From: Sphingobacterium sp. PCS056
GTDB lineage: Bacteria > Bacteroidota > Bacteroidia > Sphingobacteriales > Sphingobacteriaceae
DNA length: 64,000 bases
Direction: 5' to 3'
NCBI RefSeq assembly: GCF_023273895.1
Contig: NZ_CP096883.1
Location: 2,418,001-2,482,000, forward strand
Part shown: positions 26,684 through 35,226 of the stretch, piece after piece
Layout of the letters: every line of letters starts with the position of its first letter
How positions within the stretch are numbered: position 1 is the first letter of the stretch
The notes under the pieces: generated by a model
Database searches by the model: none
What the model was told of the DNA's origin: nothing
What the model saw: the letters and a program-made list of their open reading frames with translations, nothing else
Translations under genes and position numbers: made by a program

Positions 26684-28852
26684 TTATCTCGCACCTGGAG
26701 GACAGTGCTGTTTTAAATAGTTGGTAAACAAAGTTTTTAAATGTAGAGCTGTTCCAGCTCCTTCATTAATAGAATGACTTCTGTTTGGATAGGACATCAA
26801 TTGAAACTGTACGTTGTTTTTAACTAACTCATTGATGAGAACTTCGGCATTTTGATAATGGACATTGTCGTCTCCAGTGCCGTGGATATAAAGTAAATTA
26901 CCCTTGATGTTTTTTGCATATTTTAAAGGTGAACCATTTTGAAAGTCTGCTAAATTCTCTTGAGGTAATCCCATATATCTTTCTTGATAAACATTGTCAT
27001 ATAACAACTGATCTGCTACAGCCGCAATAGCTATTCCTGTCTTGTAAATATCAGGATACTGCCCCAGAAGGTTTAGCGTGCTAGATCCACCGCCGCTCCA
27101 GCCCCATACTGCGACGCGTGAATTATCGACATACGGCCACTTTAGAATTTCTTTGGCGCCCATTGCTTGATCTCTAATATTGAGCTGCCCAATCTTACGA
27201 TAGATGCTTTTTCGCCATTGACTGCCTTTTGGCGCAGGTGTACCTCGGTTTTCTAGGGATATATAGATATACCCATCTTTAGCCATACTTCCTTGATATA
27301 AATGATTCATACCAGCACCAAAGTTATCAAGGACAGTTTGAGATGCTGGTTCACCATATACCATAAATACAACAGGGTATTTTTTATTTGGATCAAAATC
27401 AAGTGGTTTGACCATCCAACCATCTAATTCTATATGATCGATCGTCGTTATTTTAAAAAATTCAGCGATACCATTTTCAGATTTTTTAATTAAAGACTCA
27501 TTAAAATCGACCAATGTCTTGTGATTGGGCAACTCGATTACCGCATTTCTTTTATATTCTTTGTGGTTATTAAAATCGAATATGGCTATTTTCCCATTCT
27601 TAGCGATATCATATTCACAAGTGCCTGCATATCCTGCTGGAGTTAATCTTTTTGGTGTACCACCTTTAGTGGAAACTGAATATAGGTAGTTTTGTGTGGC
27701 ATTAGTAGGCGATGCACTAAAGTAGATCGTTTCCCCTTTGGTATCCATTAACTTTAGATTGATGATATCGTAGTCTGCCTTTGTAATCAATTTTTCATTG
27801 CCCATGAGGTCAATTTGATATATTTTACGCCAGCCATCTTTTTCCGAAACCCATATAAAAGCTTTGCCATTTTGAATCCAATCCCAACCTGATGGGTCAT
27901 TATTATTCCATCGTGATTTGATATCTATCCACGAATCACTAGTTTCAGTATAAATATTCTTAGGGGTATTAGTTGCGACATCGACTAAGTAAATTTTACT
28001 TTCGTTTTGTTTGCGATTAAGTTGCTGCAATATTATTTGTTTGCTATCCAAACTCCATTCCATACGAGGAATGTAGTGTTGAATAGCATCTCCAGGAACT
28101 TGTACAGATGTCGTCGCATCTGTTGTTAATTGGTAAGTCCATATAGAGCATGCACTAGGTGATTGCCCGACTTTTGGGTATTCGATAGGTATCGTATAAG
28201 AATAGATGCTGTCGGTATTGTTGATCATTAAAAAGTTGCGTATCGTACTAGCATCCAATTTCCAGTAGGCAATCGCATTTCCGTCCGGAGACCAACGAAA
28301 ACCATCTTTGCATCCAAACTCTTCTTCATACACCCAGTCAAATGTTCCATTAATGATGCGGTCTGTTCCATCTTTTGTGATTTGTTTTATGGTTCCAGTT
28401 GCAAGATCTTCAATATAAATATTGTGATTGGATTTATTAACATAAGCCACTTTTGTCCCCTGAGGATTGAATTTTGCAAACATGAGTTGAGAAGGAGGGA
28501 ATGTTTTTCCAAGTTGGGTCAATTGATTTGTCTTTTTTTGATAAACCCAATAATCTCCTCTGGTTTCTTCACGCCATACCCTTTTGCTATTGGTATAAAG
28601 TAAAATATGCTCTTTATCTGGTGAAATGGAGAAATCACTTATTTTTAATGCAGCCGATTGACCCTTGGGTACGAGTGCTGCACTTGGTAAAAAAATCGTG
28701 CGTTGTGCATTTATTGGGTTGACAATCTCGATTCCATTGTCAGAAAATTCATAATAATGACCACCATCTTCAGTCCAAAGTCGCTGCGCCAGGAGCAAGT
28801 TTGGGATATAACACAATAGGGTGAAAAAGAATATAATACGTAGTTTTTTCAT
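26684..28852 (-). CDS. Dipeptidyl peptidase IV (S9B family)
   Basis: A 722-aa exported serine peptidase with signal peptide (ending LLLAQ). The N-terminal half is the DPP IV beta-propeller and contains the glutamate pair that grips the substrate N-terminus (WVYEEEFG). The C-terminal hydrolase domain has Ser586 in GWSGGG, Asp661 in GTGDDNVH and His693 in NRSHSI. It removes X-Pro or X-Ala dipeptides from peptide N-termini in the periplasm. The Tyr after the catalytic Ser of the mammalian enzyme is Gly here, which I believe is common in this phylum. Its start is 16 bases after the aminopeptidase P stop, so the two are one operon. Confidence 0.93.
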   Translation of the reverse strand: MKKLRIIFFFTLLCYIPNLLLAQRLWTEDGGHYYEFSDNGIEIVNPINAQRTIFLPSAALVPKGQSAALKISDFSISPDKEHILLYTNSKRVWREETRGDYWVYQKKTNQLTQLGKTFPPSQLMFAKFNPQGTKVAYVNKSNHNIYIEDLATGTIKQITKDGTDRIINGTFDWVYEEEFGCKDGFRWSPDGNAIAYWKLDASTIRNFLMINNTDSIYSYTIPIEYPKVGQSPSACSIWTYQLTTDATTSVQVPGDAIQHYIPRMEWSLDSKQIILQQLNRKQNESKIYLVDVATNTPKNIYTETSDSWIDIKSRWNNNDPSGWDWIQNGKAFIWVSEKDGWRKIYQIDLMGNEKLITKADYDIINLKLMDTKGETIYFSASPTNATQNYLYSVSTKGGTPKRLTPAGYAGTCEYDIAKNGKIAIFDFNNHKEYKRNAVIELPNHKTLVDFNESLIKKSENGIAEFFKITTIDHIELDGWMVKPLDFDPNKKYPVVFMVYGEPASQTVLDNFGAGMNHLYQGSMAKDGYIYISLENRGTPAPKGSQWRKSIYRKIGQLNIRDQAMGAKEILKWPYVDNSRVAVWGWSGGGSSTLNLLGQYPDIYKTGIAIAAVADQLLYDNVYQERYMGLPQENLADFQNGSPLKYAKNIKGNLLYIHGTGDDNVHYQNAEVLINELVKNNVQFQLMSYPNRSHSINEGAGTALHLKTLFTNYLKQHCPPGAR

Positions 28853-28868
28853 TTCTTATTTTGATTTT

Positions 28869-30263
28869 TTAGTCTGTACCTAAATCTTTTAATGCATATA
28901 TTTCATCGATTTCTCGTTCCAAATATTTTCCAAGACGATGATATCCCGAATCTTGGATGACATAATTATCTTCTATGCGGATACCTCCAAAGTCAAGGTG
29001 CTTATTGAGCAGATCGTAATTAATAAATTCGTGATGTAAATTTTGCTGTGCCCACATTTGAGTAAGTTCGGGGATGATATAGATGCCGGGTTCTACTGTT
29101 AATACGTTACCTGCCTCTAATTTTTTTCCTAATCGTAAAGATTTTATGCCAAAGGTTTTGGTGTCTTTTGGCTCGTCTGCGGTGTATCCCACATATTGTT
29201 CGCCAAGATCTTCCATATCGTGTACATCTAGTCCTAGCATATGACCTAAACCACATTGGAAGAATAAAGCATGGGCATGTGCCGCGACGGCATCTTGCGC
29301 GTTTCCTTTCATGAAACCAATCTGGATTAATCCTTCAGCAAGTGCTTCGCAGGCTTTTAAATGGATGTTTTTAAAAGCAACCCCGGGCTTTAATGCTGCT
29401 TCAGCAGTTTTAAAGGCATTTAAAACAATAGCATATAATTCTTCTTGTAGCGGGTTAAATCGTTTTCCTACAGGAAATGATCGTGTTAAATCTGACGCAT
29501 ATCCTAGAGCAGTTTCGACACCAGAATCATTAAGTAGTATATCACCAGCTTTAATTTTATGATATTGGATATGATTGTGTAATATCTCTCCATGTTTGGT
29601 CACAATGGGAGGATATGAGAATGACATTTGTCTATTTTGTGCGAGATGTTGAATGGCATTGCTTATCTCATATTCGTGCATACCTGGTCTAGTCATTTTA
29701 ATAGCTAGACGATGCATCTCAACAGCTACGTCCACCGCTTTTTCTAATTCTGCGATCTCTTCCGCTGCTTTTATATTGCGCTGTGTTACGACGGCTTGTA
29801 TCATGTCGACCGATGGTTTGATCTTGTCAATAGATAAGCCTAATAAGTGCTGCAGCAATAACTTGTTGTGCGCTTGATAAGGAGGTAGGTAATGTACCTG
29901 ATTATTATTTTTAACCACTTTTTCCAAATACGGTTGGAGCTCATGAAAAGGACGAACTGATGCGATTCCTACCCATTGTGCTTTTTCCCTTAAAGTCTGT
30001 TGTTGTCCCATCCATACGATGTCATCTATAGTCATTTCATCACCAAACAATACCGTCTCACCCGCTTGAATATCTAAAACTGCAGCTAGCTTTGGACTTT
30101 TAATCCCGATGTAGTATAAAAAGCTACTGTCTTGACGGAAAGGGTAGGTGTTGTGCTCAAAATTAATTGGATTTTCAATATTTCCTAAAAGCAGAAGTAG
30201 CCCGGATGTAAATTTAGAACTAAGTTCATTTCTTCTTTTGATGTATATATCTTTTTCAAACAT
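28869..30263 (-). CDS. pepP: Xaa-Pro aminopeptidase (aminopeptidase P, M24B)
   Basis: A 464-aa enzyme from ATG 30263 (MFEKDIYIKRR, the family's usual start); the longer frame from 30323 only adds an unconserved tail. The N-terminal domain is followed by the pita-bread fold with metal ligands in NDSGVE, SDLTRSFP, GLGHMLGLDVHD, TVEPGIY and RIEDNYVI. It releases the N-terminal residue before proline, using two Mn or Zn ions in the cytoplasm. With the exported dipeptidyl peptidase IV next to it, it gives a two-step route for proline-containing peptides, fitting a peptide-importing SusC/SusD pair close by. Confidence 0.92.
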   Translation of the reverse strand: MFEKDIYIKRRNELSSKFTSGLLLLLGNIENPINFEHNTYPFRQDSSFLYYIGIKSPKLAAVLDIQAGETVLFGDEMTIDDIVWMGQQQTLREKAQWVGIASVRPFHELQPYLEKVVKNNNQVHYLPPYQAHNKLLLQHLLGLSIDKIKPSVDMIQAVVTQRNIKAAEEIAELEKAVDVAVEMHRLAIKMTRPGMHEYEISNAIQHLAQNRQMSFSYPPIVTKHGEILHNHIQYHKIKAGDILLNDSGVETALGYASDLTRSFPVGKRFNPLQEELYAIVLNAFKTAEAALKPGVAFKNIHLKACEALAEGLIQIGFMKGNAQDAVAAHAHALFFQCGLGHMLGLDVHDMEDLGEQYVGYTADEPKDTKTFGIKSLRLGKKLEAGNVLTVEPGIYIIPELTQMWAQQNLHHEFINYDLLNKHLDFGGIRIEDNYVIQDSGYHRLGKYLEREIDEIYALKDLGTD

Positions 30264-30486
30264 GATTGGGAATCTTTTTGTATTTAAGTATAAATCTATG
30301 AAAATACACTTGAACAAAAACATACGTAAGCGCTATTTTTTTTAATATGTTACTTTACGGTTCTAAAATGTTAATAAGAGGTTGCAATGTTAAGACATTG
30401 TTGTTTTTAGTTTACTCTTTTAAACTTAATACAGATTTCATTATTCGTTAATATGCATGTCATTACTTTGCGCCAAATCGCTCAGC

Positions 30487-33400
30487 ATGATGAAACCATA
30501 CTCATTAAATTTAATTAAGAAAAGTACCCAAATGACACTCTGTGCAGCACTTTTATATGCGATGCAGACAGAAATGGTTTGGGCAAACAAAATTGCTTCT
30601 CATACGTACATGGGAACTGTTATAGATCAGGAACTCATTAAAGGAGTGCTCCGTGACCAACAAGGTAATCCAGTAGATGGGGGTACTATCGTCAACGAAA
30701 CGAATAAACAAAGTACTAGAACAGAGTTTAATGGAAATTTTGCTATTAAAGGGAAAACTGGTGATCGACTTCGGATTTCTTCTCTGGGTTATAAAACTCA
30801 GTTTGTAGAGGCAGGAAACACTAGTCTAGATATAGTTCTAGAAAAGGATGCATCTAAATTGGATGAAGTAGTGGTAACAGCTATTGGTATCAAACAGCAA
30901 AAAAAGCAAATTGGATATGCAACTCAAGAGGTGAAAGTGGATGTCCTAAAGGAGTCGAAAACGATGAACATCGGTACAGCCCTGACGGGTCAAGTTTCAG
31001 GTTTAATTGTGAATAATCCGACTGGTATCTTCCAAGCTCCTTCGTTTCAATTGCGTGGTAAAAATCCATTGATCGTCGTCGATGGTATTCCGGTAGAGAC
31101 AGATTTCTTTGATATACCGAGTCAAAATATTGAAAACATCAACGTGTTGAAAGGTACAGCTGCCTCGTCACTTTACGGATTAAGAGGTAAGGATGGTGCT
31201 ATATTAATTACTACAAAAAGTGCTAAGAATGAAGGTTTAGAGTTTTCTTTTGGTACCACCAATATGTTTTCTGCAGGATTTACCGTTTTTCCTGAATCAC
31301 AAAAGGAATTTGGAAGTGGATCAAATGGTAAATACGAATTTTGGGATGGAGCGGATGGAGGTATTTCTGATGGTGATATGACATGGGGTCCAAAGCTCAA
31401 TGCAGGACTTAAAGTTCCGCAATGGAACAGTCCGATCCGGGATAAGGTGACAGGTGAAGTGACACCATGGTGGGGTGACGTGAAAGGTACGAAATACGAT
31501 GATAAGTCACGTTATGAAAGAGTACCAACAGATTGGGTGTCGCACAATAATTTGGAAGATTTCTTAGGAACAGGTCTGATTACAGAAAATAATGCGACCG
31601 TATCTTACCGTTCTGAAAAGGTGAGCATATTTGGTTCTGGAAAATATGCTTTTCAAAAAGGGCAGGTGCCGAATACAAAACTGACAACGGGAGGTCTGAA
31701 TTTAAACACCTCTTTTCGCTTTAGACCAGAAGTGCAGCTGGATTTGAATCTATCTTATAATAAAGTAAAATCACCTAATTATCCTCGGTATAACTATGGT
31801 CCTAAAAACCATATGTATACCATCTTATTGTGGATGGGAAATGATGTCAATGGCAAGGAACTCAATGAACATCACTATATTCCTGGGCAGGAAGGGTATC
31901 GTCAAGCAAATTACAATTATGCATGGTATAATAATCCTTATTTTGCAGCTTACGAACTTAATCAAGTATATGATCAAGACGTATTGCAAGGTCAGACAGC
32001 ATTAACTTGGCGCGTGACGCCCGATTTCACATTAAAGGGCCGTGCTTCAGCTAGACAAAAAAATGTTTTTCAGGATATGCAGAGTCCTAAGTCTTATATG
32101 AACTACGGTGATTCAAGAAATGGTGATTATAAAAATTGGGATAGCAACCAGTTAAATTTTGATGCTGATGTTTTGGCCACTTACAATAAGGAGTTCTCAG
32201 ATCAGTTTGCACTGACCTTAAATGCAGGGGCTTCAACTTTTAAAAAGACATATCGACAATTGTACCAAACGACAGACGGATTGGTGGTTCCATTTATTTA
32301 TAGTTTAGGAAATACGCAAGGACCTGCCAAAGCTGAAAGTTTATTTAATGAAAAAGTAGTTCGTAGTGCCTATGCGACGGTAAATTTGAATTTATTTAAA
32401 TCAACTTATCTTAATCTTTCAGGACGTAATGACTGGTCATCTACTTTTTCTAAACAGAATCAATCTTTTTTCTATCCTTCGGTATCGTTAAGTTCTGTAG
32501 TGTCTGACTACTTTAAACTACCGGAACAAATTGATTTTATTAAATTATACAGTTCATGGGCATCAGTTTCATCAGATTTAGATCCGTACAGCATTTTAGC
32601 TACCTATAAAAAAGATGTGACATACGGTTCAACACCTTCTGTGACTTATCCTGCCGGTATTGTAAATCCTAATATATTACCACAACAATCTAATTCTTTA
32701 GAAGTTGGTGCGGCATTTTCATTATTTAAAAATAGATTGTCAGCAGATGTAACTTATTATGACGTTGTCGATAAAAACCAAATCATTGATCTAAGTATAT
32801 CACAAGCTACAGCTTTTACCTCACGTAAAGTTAATGGCAATAAGTACCGTACAAAAGGATTAGAGATTTCTCTGACAGGTAATATTGTAAAACAGCAACA
32901 GTTTTCGTGGACTTCAACTGTTAATTGGTCGAGAGCAGTAAGGAGATTGGAGGAGATATACAATGACCAACCTAAAATGGGGAACTTAAAAAAGGGTGAT
33001 CGTGCCGATAGTTATTATGCAACTGTCTGGGAGAAGTCGGCCGATGGACAATTGGTTCTTAATGCCAATACAGGTATGCCAATCCGTAATCCATTTCCGC
33101 AATATTTAGGATATTTTCAACCCGATTGGCAATTTGGTTTTGCTAATAGGTTTAAGGTCAAGAATTTTACGGTGAATATAGATGTCGATGGATCTATTGG
33201 AGGAGTCATGAATTCGACTACAATCGAAAAGATGTGGTGGGGAGGGAAACATCCTTCTTCTGTACTGTATAGACAAGAAGAATATGATGCTGGAAAACCT
33301 ATTTATGTACCTGAAGGCGTAATCGTCACAGGTGGTGAACTGACCAGAGATGTCAATGGTAATATTACTTCTGATACGCGTACCTACGCCCAAAATACTC

Positions 33401-33714
33401 GGGCTGTTGATTGGCAGGCTTGGAGTCAAAACTACCCATATCAAGCCCGTGTCACAGAAGCAGAAAATAAACTCTTTGCCAATGTATTTGATCGTTCATT
33501 TGTTAAACTCCGTAGAGTATCTGTTGGTTATGATGTCAACAAAATATTCAAATTAAAACATCTGAAAGCTTTAGATGCTTCTGTATTTGGTTACAACTTA
33601 GCTATGTGGAAAAAAGTACCCTACCTAGATCCTGATTTTGGAGTAGGAAATGACGGTAATCTGCAAGATCCATCTACACGATATATTGGTTTATCTCTTG
33701 ATTTTAAATTTTAA
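30487..33714 (+). CDS. SusC/RagA-family TonB-linked outer-membrane transporter (phospholipase-linked)
   Basis: About 1075 aa from ATG 30487; ATG 30490 and 30457 are alternatives. The signal peptide (ALLYAMQTEMVWANK) is followed by a CarboxypepD_reg-like domain (VLRDQQGNPVDGGTIV), TonB-box region (EVVVTAIG), SusC plug (NPLIVVDGIPV; NINVLKGTAASSLYGLRGKDGAILITTK) and a barrel ending LDFKF. No STN domain. The SusD-like partner follows after 12 bases and a phospholipase C gene is translationally coupled to that, so this transporter probably takes up a product of phospholipid hydrolysis or phosphorylated lipid head groups. The substrate is inferred from context. Confidence 0.92.
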   Translation: MMKPYSLNLIKKSTQMTLCAALLYAMQTEMVWANKIASHTYMGTVIDQELIKGVLRDQQGNPVDGGTIVNETNKQSTRTEFNGNFAIKGKTGDRLRISSLGYKTQFVEAGNTSLDIVLEKDASKLDEVVVTAIGIKQQKKQIGYATQEVKVDVLKESKTMNIGTALTGQVSGLIVNNPTGIFQAPSFQLRGKNPLIVVDGIPVETDFFDIPSQNIENINVLKGTAASSLYGLRGKDGAILITTKSAKNEGLEFSFGTTNMFSAGFTVFPESQKEFGSGSNGKYEFWDGADGGISDGDMTWGPKLNAGLKVPQWNSPIRDKVTGEVTPWWGDVKGTKYDDKSRYERVPTDWVSHNNLEDFLGTGLITENNATVSYRSEKVSIFGSGKYAFQKGQVPNTKLTTGGLNLNTSFRFRPEVQLDLNLSYNKVKSPNYPRYNYGPKNHMYTILLWMGNDVNGKELNEHHYIPGQEGYRQANYNYAWYNNPYFAAYELNQVYDQDVLQGQTALTWRVTPDFTLKGRASARQKNVFQDMQSPKSYMNYGDSRNGDYKNWDSNQLNFDADVLATYNKEFSDQFALTLNAGASTFKKTYRQLYQTTDGLVVPFIYSLGNTQGPAKAESLFNEKVVRSAYATVNLNLFKSTYLNLSGRNDWSSTFSKQNQSFFYPSVSLSSVVSDYFKLPEQIDFIKLYSSWASVSSDLDPYSILATYKKDVTYGSTPSVTYPAGIVNPNILPQQSNSLEVGAAFSLFKNRLSADVTYYDVVDKNQIIDLSISQATAFTSRKVNGNKYRTKGLEISLTGNIVKQQQFSWTSTVNWSRAVRRLEEIYNDQPKMGNLKKGDRADSYYATVWEKSADGQLVLNANTGMPIRNPFPQYLGYFQPDWQFGFANRFKVKNFTVNIDVDGSIGGVMNSTTIEKMWWGGKHPSSVLYRQEEYDAGKPIYVPEGVIVTGGELTRDVNGNITSDTRTYAQNTRAVDWQAWSQNYPYQARVTEAENKLFANVFDRSFVKLRRVSVGYDVNKIFKLKHLKALDASVFGYNLAMWKKVPYLDPDFGVGNDGNLQDPSTRYIGLSLDFKF

Positions 33715-33726
33715 ACGATTCATAAT

Positions 33727-35226
33727 ATGAAACTTGTTTTCAAACATATAATATTTGCGTTGGTTCTGTTTGCAGGAGCAGGATTACAGTCATGCGAAAA
33801 ATTGACAGATGTTAATAATAATCCTAACGAAGCATTGATCACTCATCCGCAGGCATTGTTGACCAAGGTGGAATGGGATGCTTTTCGTACTTGGCATGGT
33901 ACTTCTCCTTTATATGCATTAAAAATGATTGTGCAGACTGATGGTGAAAATGCTAATCAAATCTATAACTGGCAGAGGGGAAGTTTTGAGCAGTATGGTT
34001 TTCTGCGTAACGTCACCAAGATGATTGAAGAAGCTGAAAAGATTGGGACGACTAATTACATTGCTTTAGCTAAATTTTTCAGGGCTTATTATTTCTATAA
34101 TTTAACTTTGACTTTTGGTGATATTCCGTATTCGGAAGCGACAAAAGGAGAAAATGGTTCTTTATACATCCCAAAGTATGATACTCAAAAAGAGGTTTTT
34201 GTTGGAATTTTGAAAGAATTGGACGAAGCTAATAATTTATTAAAGTCAAATAATAACCCCATTAATGGAGATATTATTTATGCAGGAAATTCTGAAAAAT
34301 GGCGCAAGCTGATCAATTCATTTCGATTGAAAGTTTTACTTACCCTATCCCGTAAAAGTGCTGACTTTCCTGTAGATATCAAATCTGAGTTTGCAAAGAT
34401 TTATAATGGAGAGACTTTGATCACCAATGCCGCAGGATCTGATGATGGACAGCTAATTTTTTTAAATCAAGAAGGCAATCGGTATCCTGAATTCAATTCT
34501 AGCGGTTATGGATCGGGTATGTACATGGACTCCACATTTATCCAGCGATTGCAGGCTCATAAAGATCCACGCTTATTTGTTTTAGCTACGCAAACACGTT
34601 TAGGAAAAGAAGCTGGTAAGGCACTAGATGATTTTAGTTCTTACGAAGGAGGTGATCCAATTGTACCTTATGCTGACGTCAATGAAAAAGCTGTAAAAGG
34701 CAAATTGTCTAAGGTACACGAGCGCTTTTATAAAGATCCAACTGCCGAACCTCTGGTTTTAATGGGATATTCGGAGTTACAATTTATCATTGCTGAGGCA
34801 ATAGTAAGAGGATGGATTACAGGGAATGATAAAGAATGTTATGTGAATGGCATCAAGGCATCTTTTAAATTTTATGAGAATTATGCCAAAAATTTAAATG
34901 CTTATGTTGATGCAACTCGTGTAGAGAGTTATTTGTCACAAAAATTGGTTAATTTGGATAACGCAAATAATTCGGAAGAAAAGCTGGAACGTATCCTAAT
35001 GCAAAAGTACTTACGTTCTTTTCATCAAGGAGGCTATACCGCCTATTTTGATCATTTAAGAACAGGTTATCCAAGCTTACTTAAAGCCGATAACGTAAAG
35101 ATAGCTTATCGTTGGATGTATCCTCAGGATGAATACAATAATAATACGGTGCAAGTCTCTGAAGCGATAAAACGTCAGTTTTCAGGCAATGATAATATAA
35201 ACTTACAGACTTGGTGGTTGAAATAA
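33727..35226 (+). CDS. SusD/RagB-family outer-membrane lipoprotein (phospholipase-linked)
   Basis: A 499-aa lipoprotein (lipobox GLQSC, Cys23) with the SusD-like_2 motif DVNNNPNEAL right after the anchor and helical repeats throughout. It forms the surface lid of the SusC protein encoded 12 bases upstream. Its stop overlaps the start of the phospholipase gene in the sequence TAATG (35224-35228), so the two are produced together. This paralogue clearly differs in sequence from the SusD at 21590, so the two loci serve different ligands. Confidence 0.9.
   Translation: MKLVFKHIIFALVLFAGAGLQSCEKLTDVNNNPNEALITHPQALLTKVEWDAFRTWHGTSPLYALKMIVQTDGENANQIYNWQRGSFEQYGFLRNVTKMIEEAEKIGTTNYIALAKFFRAYYFYNLTLTFGDIPYSEATKGENGSLYIPKYDTQKEVFVGILKELDEANNLLKSNNNPINGDIIYAGNSEKWRKLINSFRLKVLLTLSRKSADFPVDIKSEFAKIYNGETLITNAAGSDDGQLIFLNQEGNRYPEFNSSGYGSGMYMDSTFIQRLQAHKDPRLFVLATQTRLGKEAGKALDDFSSYEGGDPIVPYADVNEKAVKGKLSKVHERFYKDPTAEPLVLMGYSELQFIIAEAIVRGWITGNDKECYVNGIKASFKFYENYAKNLNAYVDATRVESYLSQKLVNLDNANNSEEKLERILMQKYLRSFHQGGYTAYFDHLRTGYPSLLKADNVKIAYRWMYPQDEYNNNTVQVSEAIKRQFSGNDNINLQTWWLK

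Noticed and set aside
26684..28852. GWSGGG in place of GWSYGG considered as a damaged DPP IV active site
   Set aside because: Ser586, Asp661 and His693 are all present and the glutamate pair is intact. The Gly is a tolerated variant in this phylum as far as I know.
35211..35226. Overlap of SusD end and longer phospholipase frame considered as a frameshift
   Set aside because: The ATG at 35226 in TAATG gives a normal Tat signal. The five extra upstream codons are chance.
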